Of a DNA stretch of 64,000 nt, positions 25,782 through 36,494 are shown piece after piece. The stretch covers positions 1,324,301 through 1,388,300 of the forward strand of contig NZ_LBMT01000001.1 of NCBI RefSeq assembly GCF_002005545.1. The letters are read 5' to 3'. Both the position numbers and the translations under genes were made by a program. Source of the DNA: Streptococcus mitis. GTDB taxonomy: Bacteria > Bacillota > Bacilli > Lactobacillales > Streptococcaceae. How positions within the stretch are numbered: position 1 is the stretch's first letter; each line of letters starts with the position of its first letter. The notes beneath the pieces were generated by a model that worked only from the letters and a program-made list of their open reading frames with translations, had not been told where the DNA came from and did not search any database.

Positions 25782-25836
25782 CTCCCCTTATAGTTTCTAG
25801 TGAATATTTGTTTTTCACTAGAAACTATAAGGGGAG
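25782..25836. terminator. Perfect 23-bp hairpin between convergent spoIIIE and argR
   Basis: Bases 25782-25804 pair without mismatch with 25814-25836 around a 9-nt loop. It starts CTCCCCTTATAG and closes at CTATAAGGGGAG. Weak T tracts follow on either side, so it may be a bidirectional terminator, but stem length and perfection are greater than usual. The remaining gap 25837-26000 shows nothing coding. Confidence 0.65.
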
Positions 25837-26000
25837 CTTTTGTACTCATGTATGAGATAGATTTCTTTTTTTGTTTTATTAAGCTGCATAGCTCACTTTT
25901 CAGTAGGAATCAGCTATTGTATTCGCTAGCTGTTAGCTGACATCAATTCACTACTGTTTAAAATTTTGAGAGTTCTGCAGTTTTTGAGTTCAGTTTCTGT

Positions 26001-26471
26001 TTATTCACCAAAGAAAAATGGTGGGGCGAACCGTTTCAGCTCTTCAAAGCAATGTTGGGCTGCCTCTGCATCTTCACAGATGACAAGGCAGACATCATCA
26101 CCACAGAGGGTAGCGATAGCGTCAGGGAAACTCAAAGCATCAATGATAGAACCAAATGATTGAGCCAGTCCAGGAAGGGTTTTTAGTAGGACTTGGTGTT
26201 GAACTGGGCGCATCAAGACAAGGGCATCTTCCATGTAGAGTTCGAGGCGTTTTTCCCATTTTGAGATAGAGCCTGTATTTAGCACATAGTAAGAGTTATC
26301 TTCTTCTCGTACTTTTGAGAGGTTCATACTTTTAATATCTCTCGAAAGTGTCGCTTGTGTAACTTGAATATCATTATCAGCAAGAAGAGCTTGTAGCTCA
26401 GCTTGAGTATGAATCTTGTTTTTCGTTACAAGAGCTCGTATGAGTTGGTGTCGGTGTTCAGATTTATTCAT
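26001..26471 (-). CDS. argR: ArgR/AhrC-family arginine regulator
   Basis: Hexameric arginine-sensing transcription factor, 156 residues. N-terminal winged helix (HRHQLIRALVTKNKIHTQAELQ and VTQATLSRDIKSMNLSKV, residues 6-55) and C-terminal oligomerisation/arginine domain with GTLxGDD-type segment ATLCGDDVCLVICED. It differs markedly from the second family member at 48406; streptococci usually have several paralogues acting together. It lies 18 bp downstream of pepX on the same strand. RBS AAAGGAG. Confidence 0.88.
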   Translation of the reverse strand: MNKSEHRHQLIRALVTKNKIHTQAELQALLADNDIQVTQATLSRDIKSMNLSKVREEDNSYYVLNTGSISKWEKRLELYMEDALVLMRPVQHQVLLKTLPGLAQSFGSIIDALSFPDAIATLCGDDVCLVICEDAEAAQHCFEELKRFAPPFFFGE

Positions 26472-26489
26472 AATAATTTAACTCCTTTT

Positions 26490-28763
26490 TTAGTGAGGTA
26501 GGATAAGAGTAGACTGTTCAAGATCAACAGTCAGCTGGTAAGCGGTATTATCACGGATTGTGATTTCAAAGTCAGTAGTATAGAGGACTAAACGAAGAGT
26601 ATCTCCTTCTTTTAACTTGTAAATAGTAGGTTGTAGTTCAAATTGCACATCCATCCATTCATCTGCAGTAATATCCTCTACTAACAGTAAATCATTTCTA
26701 TTTTGTAAATTGAGGTAACCTTTTGTCACGACTCGTTGTGCATTTGGTCTAAATGGTAATTCACAGAGATTTTCCAACATGTAGTAGCGTCCATTATCAA
26801 TGGTTTTAGCACCTAAAATAGCTGGATAAGGTTGTAGGTATTTCTTTTGTCCAAGTTCCAGTAGTTGAGCAGATAAAAGCCCCTTGTTTGTGCTGGATTT
26901 GATGCGAAGATTGAGTTGAGCTCGACCGTTCAAGTGGAGATCCTTAGTCACAGGAAGGTCAAGGGTAATCTGATTGACTTTCCCTTGATAGAGTTCCGTA
27001 TTGAAGGTCTGGTAAGTCTTACCATAGCGCTCAAAATCTTTATCTGAATACTGGTTTTGAATAACTTGCTCTTTTCGACCAAGTGAGAAAATTTCAAAGT
27101 TATCTTGCCCACCGAAGTTATCAAGTGATAACCAAGTCTGAGGGGCTGTATTGTCCTGCCAAATGACAGTAGGAAGTTGGAAATCTGTATCTTGTCCCAG
27201 TAATTTCTTTGTTAACAAAGCATTCATGGACTCACGGAAGTCAATGGACTGCCAGTTGTTCATGTAAACATGTGCGCCATTATGGAAAAAGAGGTGCTTG
27301 TTTATATGGGCAGGAAGAGCATGGAACATCTGGTAAACATGAAGTGGTTTGACATTCCAATCCTGAGACCCGTGGGTAAAGACAACCTCTGCTTTTACCT
27401 TATGGGCGTTGAGCAGGTAGTTGCGATCATGCCAAAACTGGTTATAGTCGCCGGTCTTGCGATCCAGTTGTTCTTTTACTTTTTCTAAGTCAGCTTGGTG
27501 AGCTTCATTGCCACGGATATAGTCGCCAGCCAAGAGATTACGAGAATAGGTTAACTCAGCAAGGGAGTCAAAGTCCTCACCTGGATAACCGCCTGGGCTA
27601 GTCACCAGACCGTTTTCACGATAATAGTTGTACCATGAAGAAATGCCAGCTTCAGCAATGATAACCTCTAAACCATCGACACCTGTAGTCGCCAGACCAT
27701 TGGAGATGGTTCCAAGATAGGAAAGTCCAGTTGTGGCTACTTTTCCATTTGACCAGTCAGCCTTGACTTGACGCTGGCGCGTATGGTCGGTAAAGGCACG
27801 GCAACGGCCATTAAGCCAATCGATGACATTTTTATAAGCCTCAATTTGTTGGTAGTCGCCATTAGTCATGAAACCAGTAGAGTCTTTGGTACCAACACCT
27901 GACACATAGAGATTGGCAAAACCTCGTGGGAGGAAGTAGTCGTTGAGTGTATAGCTAGAGTTGATGTGACTTAGCTTTTCCTCGGCTTCTGACACAAGCT
28001 CAGCTTGACCTTGAGGTTGGACGAGATTGAGTTGAGGTTTCTCTAGTTCAATCTTATGAGCAGGTTTAACCTCAAGCTCGCCCTCCATCTTGTAGAGAGC
28101 CTTATCGCTTGCCTTGTCATTTGTTCCCTGATGATAAGGACTGGCTGTCATGATGGCAGGGATTTGCCCCTCATAACGTGGACGAATAATGCTGACCTTG
28201 ACTAGGTCTGGTAGTCCTTTTTGGTCAGTATCGACACGAGACTCAACGTAGACCACTTCTCGAATAACATCATGGCTGGAAAAAGTTGCTAAACTCTTGC
28301 CGTTAAAGTAGTGGTAGTCATTATCCTCCGGAATAAGACCATCACTAACAAGTTGGTCGATAAGAGTATTTCCCTTTTTGGTGCGAGTATTGAGTAACTG
28401 ATAAAGATTTTCAATCAAGTCACCATATACAATGGGAAAACCAGTCTCTTTACGAAAAACGTCACTGTCTTCGAAGTCAACCAAATAAGAAAAGCCTAAA
28501 AGTTGAAAAGCAACAGTATAAAAAATATCTGCTGTCAGTTCATCTTCTGATTGAAAAAATGTCAGCAGGTCTGTTTTTTTATCAGCTGCTAGGATGGAAA
28601 GTGGGTAGTTGGTGTCTTGATAAGTGAAAAAGAAACAACTTAGAAAAGATTCCAACATCTTTTTATTTGTTGACTCAGATGGAAAATCAAATCCATACTT
28701 TTTTAATTCATATAAAATAGTATCTCTTGGAAGTGATAAATAGCTGAATTGATTAAAGCGCAT
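26490..28763 (-). CDS. pepX: X-prolyl dipeptidyl aminopeptidase
   Basis: Serine peptidase that removes X-Pro dipeptides from peptide N termini, supporting growth on peptides such as casein fragments. 757 residues, S15 family: N-terminal helical domain, alpha/beta-hydrolase core with nucleophile Ser in [13 protein letters not shown] (about residue 349), Asp in [12 protein letters not shown], and His in [10 protein letters not shown], then a C-terminal jelly-roll. No signal peptide; cytoplasmic. RBS AAGGAGG. Followed by argR, which may link peptide use and arginine supply. Confidence 0.95.
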   Translation of the reverse strand: MRFNQFSYLSLPRDTILYELKKYGFDFPSESTNKKMLESFLSCFFFTYQDTNYPLSILAADKKTDLLTFFQSEDELTADIFYTVAFQLLGFSYLVDFEDSDVFRKETGFPIVYGDLIENLYQLLNTRTKKGNTLIDQLVSDGLIPEDNDYHYFNGKSLATFSSHDVIREVVYVESRVDTDQKGLPDLVKVSIIRPRYEGQIPAIMTASPYHQGTNDKASDKALYKMEGELEVKPAHKIELEKPQLNLVQPQGQAELVSEAEEKLSHINSSYTLNDYFLPRGFANLYVSGVGTKDSTGFMTNGDYQQIEAYKNVIDWLNGRCRAFTDHTRQRQVKADWSNGKVATTGLSYLGTISNGLATTGVDGLEVIIAEAGISSWYNYYRENGLVTSPGGYPGEDFDSLAELTYSRNLLAGDYIRGNEAHQADLEKVKEQLDRKTGDYNQFWHDRNYLLNAHKVKAEVVFTHGSQDWNVKPLHVYQMFHALPAHINKHLFFHNGAHVYMNNWQSIDFRESMNALLTKKLLGQDTDFQLPTVIWQDNTAPQTWLSLDNFGGQDNFEIFSLGRKEQVIQNQYSDKDFERYGKTYQTFNTELYQGKVNQITLDLPVTKDLHLNGRAQLNLRIKSSTNKGLLSAQLLELGQKKYLQPYPAILGAKTIDNGRYYMLENLCELPFRPNAQRVVTKGYLNLQNRNDLLLVEDITADEWMDVQFELQPTIYKLKEGDTLRLVLYTTDFEITIRDNTAYQLTVDLEQSTLILPH

Positions 28764-28970
28764 AAAACCTCCTTGTAAAATAATAATTAAGGTTATTATA
28801 TCAAAAAAATAGGAGAAAGGGAATTATTAAGTGAGAAAGAAATTAATTAAAGAATAATGAATACAATTTATATGAAATAATATGTGATATTCTATAGCAT
28901 TCATAAATTAAACGATATCTAACAAGAATTTTGAGTGGATTTATCTCACTTCTTTAAAAGAGATATCCAT

Positions 28971-29002
28971 TTATTGGGATAAAAAGTTATTGGGATAAAA
29001 AG
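28971..29002 (+). repeat. Two tandem copies of a 16-bp unit in the pepX-dnaE gap
   Basis: TTATTGGGATAAAAAG occurs twice in tandem. The surrounding gap 28764-29105 is very AT-rich and holds no supported gene; its upstream part contains the divergent pepX promoter region. Confidence 0.7.
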
Positions 29003-29105
29003 TTCAAAATAGTTTACAGAAACATTTTTACTGCAAATATATTTGTTATTTTTTCATCCAAAATGCCTTATTTAAAATATAAAATAGAGATAGGAGTCAT
29101 TGCTT

Positions 29106-29135
29106 TTGTCTTTCTCTTTTTGAAAATGGTATAAT
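29106..29135 (+). promoter_or_regulatory. dnaE promoter
   Basis: TTGTCT (29106-29111), 18-bp spacer, TGgTATAAT (29127-29135). Confidence 0.6.
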
Positions 29136-29165
29136 ATAGTGAGAAGGATAGAGGAGAAGTGTAAA

Positions 29166-32100
29166 TTGATCGCACAACTAGATACAAAAACAGTCTATAG
29201 TTTTATGGAGAGTGTCATTTCAATCACCAAGTATGTGAGAGCAGCTAAAGAATACGGCTACACTCATCTGGCTATGATGGATATTGATAATCTTTATGGT
29301 GCTTTTGACTTTCTAGAGGTTACAAAAAAATATGGCATTCATCCTTTATTAGGGCTTGAAATGACTGTGCTTGTAGATGACAAAGATGTAAATTTGCGCT
29401 TTTTAGCTCTATCTAGTGTAGGCTATCAGCAGTTGATGAAGCTTTCAACAGCCAAGATGCAGGGGGAGAAAAATTGGTCAGTTTTATCTCAGTATCTGGA
29501 GGATATTGCGGTAATTGTGCCTTATTTTGATGGACTGGAGTTGTTAAATCTAGACTGTGATTACTATATAGGGGTTTATCCGGAAACACTAGCCAGCGAA
29601 TTTCATCATCCAATCTTGCCCCTCTATCGGGTCAATGCTTTTGAAAGCAGGGATAGAGAAGTTCTGCAAGTCTTAACAGCGATTAAAGAAAATCTACCAC
29701 TTAGAGAAGTTCCCTTGCGCTCACGACAAGATGTCCTAATATCAGCAAGTTCTTTAGAGAAACTATTCCAAGAACGTTTTCCTCAAGCCTTGGAAAACTT
29801 AGAAAAGCTTATTTCAGGTATTTCTTATGACTTGGATACTAGTCTAAAATTACCTCGTTTTAATCCAGCAAGACCAGCAGTAGAAGAATTGAGAGAACGT
29901 GCTGAACTGGGGCTTGCTCAGAAGGGATTGTCTAGCAAAGAATATCAAGACCGACTAGACCAAGAATTGGCTGTTATTCATGATATGGGCTTTGATGATT
30001 ATTTCTTGGTTGTTTGGGATTTGCTGCGTTTTGGACGTTCGAATGGCTATTATATGGGTATGGGACGGGGTTCTGCAGTTGGTAGCTTGGTTTCCTATGC
30101 CTTAGATATCACAGGGATTGACCCAGTAGAGAAAAATCTGATTTTTGAACGCTTTCTCAATCGTGAACGCTATACCATGCCTGATATTGATATTGATATC
30201 CCAGATATTTATCGTCCAGATTTTATCAGATATGTTGGCAATAAATATGGTAGTAAACATGCTGCACAAATCGTTACTTTTTCTACTTTTGGTGCTAAGC
30301 AAGCTCTTCGAGATGTCTTGAAACGTTTTGGTGTGCCAGAGTATGAATTATCTGCAATTACCAAGAAAATCAGTTTTCGTGACAATCTCAAGTCGGCTTA
30401 TGAGGGTAACCTCCAGTTTCGTCAGCAAATCAATAGTAAGTTAGAATACAAAAAAGCCTTTGAGATTGCTTGCAAGATTGAGGGTTATCCAAGACAAACC
30501 TCTGTCCATGCAGCTGGTGTTGTAATCAGTGACCAAGATTTGACCAACTACATCCCTCTGAAGCATGGTGATGAAATTCCACTAACTCAGTATGATGCTC
30601 ATGGAGTCGAAGCAAGTGGACTTTTGAAGATGGACTTTCTGGGACTACGAAATTTGACCTTTGTCCAGAAAATGCAAGAGTTGCTTGCTGAAACAGAAGG
30701 TATTCACCTTAAAGTCGAAGAAATAGATTTGGAAGACAAAGAAACGTTGGCTTTATTTGCTTCTGGTAATACAAAAGGTATCTTTCAATTTGAGCAACCT
30801 GGTGCCATTCGCTTGCTCAAACGTGTGCAACCAGTCTGTTTTGAAGATGTCGTAGCAACTACTTCCCTAAATCGACCAGGTGCTAGTGATTATATCAATA
30901 ATTTTGTAGCTAGGAAACATGGGCAGGAAGAAGTGACTGTTCTGGATCCAGTACTGGAGGATATTTTGGCTCCAACTTACGGAATTATGCTCTATCAGGA
31001 GCAGGTTATGCAGGTTGCTCAGCGTTTTGCTGGATTTAGTCTTGGGAAAGCCGATATTTTGCGCCGAGCTATGGGGAAAAAGGATGCCTCTGCCATGCAT
31101 GAGATGAGGGCTTCTTTTATTCAAGGTTCATTAGAAGCTGGACATACTGTGGAAAAGGCAGAGCAGGTCTTTGATGTCATGGAGAAGTTTGCAGGTTATG
31201 GTTTTAACAGGTCACATGCCTATGCCTACTCAGCCTTGGCCTTCCAGTTGGCTTATTTCAAAACGCATTATCCAGCCATTTTTTATCAGGTCATGTTAAA
31301 TTCTGCCAACAGTGATTACTTAATAGATGCACTTGAAGCAGGCTTTGAAGTGGCGCCTCTGTCCATCAACACCATTCCCTATCACGATAAAATTGCCAAC
31401 AAGGCCATCTATCTAGGTTTGAAATCGATTAAAGGAGTCAGCAATGATCTGGCTCTATGGATTCTTGAAAACAGACCCTATTCTAACATTGAAGATTTTA
31501 TAGCTAAATTACCTGAGAATTATTTGAAACTTCCTCTGCTAGAACCTTTGGTAAAAGTTGGTCTTTTTGATTCATTTGAAAGAAATCGTCAAAAAGTATT
31601 CAATAATTTAGTTAATCTATTTGAATTTGTGAAAGAGTTAGGAAGCTTGTTTGGTGATACCATTTATAGTTGGCAGGAATCGGAAGATTGGACGGAACAA
31701 GAAAAATTCTATATGGAACAAGAGTTTTTAGGGATAGGTGTCAGCAAACATCCTCTACAAGCTATTGCAAGTAAAGCTATTTACCCGATTACCCCAATTG
31801 GGAATTTGTCAGAAAATAGCTACGCTATTATTTTGGTTGAAATTCAGAAAATAAAAGTGATTCGTACCAAAAAGGGTGAAAACATGGCTTTCTTACAGGT
31901 GGATGATAGTAAGAAAAAAATGGATGTCACTCTCTTTTCAGACTTATATCGTCAGGTTGGGCAGGAAATAAAAGAGGGAGCCTTCTACTATATAAAAGGA
32001 AAAATCCAGTCACGTGATGGCCGTCTGCAAATGATTGCACAAGAAATAAGAGAAGCAGTTGCTGAACGCTTTTGGATACAGGTAAAAAATCATGAATCGG

Positions 32101-32267
32101 ATCAAGAAATTTCGAGAATTTTAGACCAGTATAAAGGCCCAATCCCAGTCATCCTTAGGTATGAAGAGGAACAGAAAACAATCGTTTCCCCTCATCATTT
32201 TGTAGCTAAATCCAATGAATTAGAAGCGAAGTTGAATGAAATCGTTATGAAAACGATTTATCGCTAA
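29166..32267 (+). CDS. dnaE: DNA polymerase III alpha subunit DnaE
   Basis: Replicative polymerase of the short DnaE3 class, which in Firmicutes works with PolC, mainly on the lagging strand. 1033 residues. Start is TTG at 29166 (MIAQLDTKTVYSF), with GAGGAG nine bases upstream. Domains: N-terminal PHP domain (1-200) in which the usual metal ligands are lost (LDTKTVYSFMES in place of the H-x-H type motif); catalytic palm with MGRGSAVGSLVSY and the acid triad in MPDIDIDIPD; HAAGVVISD; C-terminal OB fold near residues 880-960. Typical of the class, no intein. Confidence 0.95.
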   Translation: MIAQLDTKTVYSFMESVISITKYVRAAKEYGYTHLAMMDIDNLYGAFDFLEVTKKYGIHPLLGLEMTVLVDDKDVNLRFLALSSVGYQQLMKLSTAKMQGEKNWSVLSQYLEDIAVIVPYFDGLELLNLDCDYYIGVYPETLASEFHHPILPLYRVNAFESRDREVLQVLTAIKENLPLREVPLRSRQDVLISASSLEKLFQERFPQALENLEKLISGISYDLDTSLKLPRFNPARPAVEELRERAELGLAQKGLSSKEYQDRLDQELAVIHDMGFDDYFLVVWDLLRFGRSNGYYMGMGRGSAVGSLVSYALDITGIDPVEKNLIFERFLNRERYTMPDIDIDIPDIYRPDFIRYVGNKYGSKHAAQIVTFSTFGAKQALRDVLKRFGVPEYELSAITKKISFRDNLKSAYEGNLQFRQQINSKLEYKKAFEIACKIEGYPRQTSVHAAGVVISDQDLTNYIPLKHGDEIPLTQYDAHGVEASGLLKMDFLGLRNLTFVQKMQELLAETEGIHLKVEEIDLEDKETLALFASGNTKGIFQFEQPGAIRLLKRVQPVCFEDVVATTSLNRPGASDYINNFVARKHGQEEVTVLDPVLEDILAPTYGIMLYQEQVMQVAQRFAGFSLGKADILRRAMGKKDASAMHEMRASFIQGSLEAGHTVEKAEQVFDVMEKFAGYGFNRSHAYAYSALAFQLAYFKTHYPAIFYQVMLNSANSDYLIDALEAGFEVAPLSINTIPYHDKIANKAIYLGLKSIKGVSNDLALWILENRPYSNIEDFIAKLPENYLKLPLLEPLVKVGLFDSFERNRQKVFNNLVNLFEFVKELGSLFGDTIYSWQESEDWTEQEKFYMEQEFLGIGVSKHPLQAIASKAIYPITPIGNLSENSYAIILVEIQKIKVIRTKKGENMAFLQVDDSKKKMDVTLFSDLYRQVGQEIKEGAFYYIKGKIQSRDGRLQMIAQEIREAVAERFWIQVKNHESDQEISRILDQYKGPIPVILRYEEEQKTIVSPHHFVAKSNELEAKLNEIVMKTIYR

Positions 32268-32282
32268 AAATACGGAAAATAG

Positions 32283-33356
<1,074 letters not shown>

Positions 33357-33414
33357 TTTACAATTTAGTTAATAAGACCAAAAAGGTCATATATATAAAG
33401 GAGTCACAAAAATC

Positions 33415-34920
33415 ATGAACAAACGTGTAAAAATCGTTGCAACTTTGGGTCCTGCGGTAGAAATCCGTGGTGGTAAAAAATTCGGTGAGGACGGATACTG
33501 GGGTGAAAAACTTGATGTTGAAGCTTCAGCTAAAAACATTGCTAAATTGATTGAAGCTGGTGCTAACACATTCCGTTTCAACTTCTCACACGGTGACCAC
33601 CAAGAACAAGGTGAGCGTATGGCAACTGTTAAACTTGCTGAAAAACTTGCAGGTAAAAAAGTTGGTTTCCTTCTTGATACAAAAGGACCAGAAATCCGTA
33701 CAGAATTGTTCGAAGGTGAAGCTAAAGAGTATTCATACAAAACTGGTGAGAAAATCCGTGTTGCAACTAAACAAGGAATCAAATCAACTCGTGAAGTGAT
33801 TGCATTGAACGTTGCTGGTGCTCTTGATATCTATGATGATGTTGAAGTTGGTCGTCAAGTTTTGGTTGACGATGGTAAACTTGGTCTTCGTGTGGTTGCT
33901 AAAGATGACGCAACTCGTGAATTTGAAGTTGAAGTTGAAAACGATGGTATCATCGCTAAACAAAAAGGTGTGAACATTCCTAACACTAAAATTCCTTTCC
34001 CAGCTCTTGCTGAACGCGATAACGACGATATCCGCTTTGGTCTTGAACAAGGTATCAACTTCATCGCTATTTCGTTTGTACGTACTGCAAAAGATGTAAA
34101 CGAAGTTCGTGCAATCTGTGAAGAAACTGGAAACGGACATGTTCAATTGTTCGCTAAAATCGAAAACCAACAAGGTATCGATAACTTGGATGAAATCATC
34201 GAAGCTGCTGATGGTATCATGATCGCTCGTGGTGACATGGGTATCGAAGTACCATTCGAAATGGTTCCAGTTTACCAAAAAATGATCATCACTAAAGTGA
34301 ACGCTGCAGGTAAAGTTGTTATCACTGCAACAAACATGCTTGAAACAATGACTGAAAAACCACGTGCAACTCGTTCAGAAGTATCAGACGTATTTAACGC
34401 TGTTATCGATGGAACTGACGCAACAATGCTTTCAGGTGAGTCTGCAAACGGTAAATACCCACTTGAGTCAGTAACTACAATGGCTACAATCGATAAGAAC
34501 GCTCAAACTCTTCTTAACGAATACGGACGTTTGAACTCAGATTCATTCGAACGTAACTCTAAGACAGAAGTAATGGCTTCAGCTGTTAAAGATGCTACTA
34601 ACTCAATGGACATTAAATTGGTTGTAACTCTTACTAAGACAGGTCACACTGCACGTTTGATCTCTAAATACCGTCCAAATGCTGACATCTTGGCATTGAC
34701 ATTCGACGAATTGACAGAACGTGGGTTGATGTTGAACTGGGGTGTTATCCCAATGTTGACAGATGCTCCATCTTCAACTGACGATATGTTCGAAATCGCT
34801 GAACGTAAAGCAGTTGAAGCAGGTCTAGTAGAATCTGGTGACGATATCGTTATTGTTGCTGGTGTACCAGTTGGAGAAGCTGTTCGTACAAACACAATGC
34901 GTATCCGTACAGTACGTTAA
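33415..34920 (+). CDS. pyk: Pyruvate kinase
   Basis: Last ATP-yielding step of glycolysis, phosphoenolpyruvate to pyruvate. 501 residues. N-terminal VKIVATLGPA with an extended insert (GGKKFGEDGYWGEKL) seen in streptococcal enzymes, FRFNFSHGDH, the substrate/metal region LFAKIENQQGIDNLDEII and MIARGDMGIEVP, and VVITATNMLETM. The C-terminal allosteric domain ends at MRIRTVR. RBS AAAGGAG. In streptococci it is activated by fructose 1,6-bisphosphate, the product of the co-transcribed pfkA. Confidence 0.98.
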   Translation: MNKRVKIVATLGPAVEIRGGKKFGEDGYWGEKLDVEASAKNIAKLIEAGANTFRFNFSHGDHQEQGERMATVKLAEKLAGKKVGFLLDTKGPEIRTELFEGEAKEYSYKTGEKIRVATKQGIKSTREVIALNVAGALDIYDDVEVGRQVLVDDGKLGLRVVAKDDATREFEVEVENDGIIAKQKGVNIPNTKIPFPALAERDNDDIRFGLEQGINFIAISFVRTAKDVNEVRAICEETGNGHVQLFAKIENQQGIDNLDEIIEAADGIMIARGDMGIEVPFEMVPVYQKMIITKVNAAGKVVITATNMLETMTEKPRATRSEVSDVFNAVIDGTDATMLSGESANGKYPLESVTTMATIDKNAQTLLNEYGRLNSDSFERNSKTEVMASAVKDATNSMDIKLVVTLTKTGHTARLISKYRPNADILALTFDELTERGLMLNWGVIPMLTDAPSSTDDMFEIAERKAVEAGLVESGDDIVIVAGVPVGEAVRTNTMRIRTVR

Positions 34921-34930
34921 TTAATAGAAA

Positions 34931-34979
34931 AATAGCCTATCGTATCAAGCTGTATAGCCTGTATGATGGGCTTTTTTTG
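34931..34979 (+). terminator. Terminator of pfkA-pyk
   Basis: AGCCTATCgTA pairs with TAtGATgGGCT in an imperfect stem with a long loop, followed by seven T. Confidence 0.7.
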
Positions 34980-34995
34980 TATATGAGCAAAGTTT

Positions 34996-35154
34996 TTACT
35001 TTTGATTTAATGCAACTGTAGCTAAAGAGTAAATCGTTGCTTGTTCCATACTTTTTGTGATGTGAGTATAAATCTGATTGGTAGTCTTTTTGTCTTCATG
35101 CCCAAGACATGACATGATAGCTTTTAAAGGGATATTGTTTTTTGAACGAAAATT
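34996..35154 (-). pseudogene. C-terminal fossil of a tyrosine recombinase (phage/ICE-type integrase)
   Basis: The minus strand encodes 52 residues ending at a stop: NIPLKAIMSCLGHEDKKTTN then QIYTHITKSMEQATIYSLAT. LGHEDKKTT-x-x-I-Y-T-H is the box II of tyrosine recombinases with the LGH motif and nucleophile Tyr. A TGA at 35155-35157 interrupts the frame upstream and the rest of the gene is missing. Presence next to a MITE and between housekeeping genes suggests the scar of a departed integrative element. Confidence 0.85.
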
Positions 35155-35173
35155 TCATAAAATGTTTAGTTCT

Positions 35174-35261
35174 TATAGTGGATTACAACTAGAATAGTAC
35201 GCCGTGGCTGCTAAAATATTTCTAGAAATTAATTTGTTCTATCTTATTTCAATTTACTATA
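35174..35261. mobile_element. RUP-like MITE (IS630-type ends)
   Basis: An 88-bp non-coding block with terminal inverted repeats: TATAGTGGATTACAA at one end and the complement of TATAGTAAATTGAAA at the other (11 of 15 identical), bounded by TA. Size and TATAGT ends resemble RUP, the pneumococcal repeat thought to be mobilised by IS630-Spn1. Family assignment is from memory and the length is below the classical 107 bp. Confidence 0.55.
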
Positions 35262-35267
35262 ATATAG

Positions 35268-35302
35268 ATAAAAAACAACTCCCTGATGATTCAAGGAGTT
35301 GT
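35268..35302 (-). terminator. Terminator of ldh
   Basis: On the minus strand ACAACTCC ... GGAGTTGT hairpin followed by a T-run (A 35270-35275 on plus). Confidence 0.85.
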
Positions 35303-35313
35303 CTATAGTTAAA

Positions 35314-36342
<1,029 letters not shown>

Positions 36343-36350
36343 TTATTTTA

Positions 36351-36379
36351 ATTCTATCACTTTTAAAAAGCTTTGTCAC
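36351..36379 (-). promoter_or_regulatory. ldh promoter
   Basis: On the minus strand GTGACA, 17-bp spacer, TAGAAT. A weaker cre-like sequence ATGTAAACGTTTTAG (36401-36415, 13 of 15) lies about 25 bp upstream. Confidence 0.6.
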
Positions 36380-36448
36380 GGATATGCCTTTCAGTTCTTG
36401 ATGTAAACGTTTTAGCTAATTTGGATACCTGAAATATGGCGGACATTA

Positions 36449-36457
36449 TGGTATAAT
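36449..36457 (+). promoter_or_regulatory. gyrA promoter, extended -10
   Basis: TGgTATAAT at 36449-36457, followed by RBS TGAGG before ATG 36495. Confidence 0.6.
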
Positions 36458-36494
36458 ATTATTAATTACTAATAGTGAAATGAGGCATTTATTA

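Noticed and set aside
29166..29770. DnaE PHP domain lacking metal ligands as an anomaly
   Set aside because: Loss of the PHP active site is normal for the short Firmicute DnaE class, so it is not unusual.
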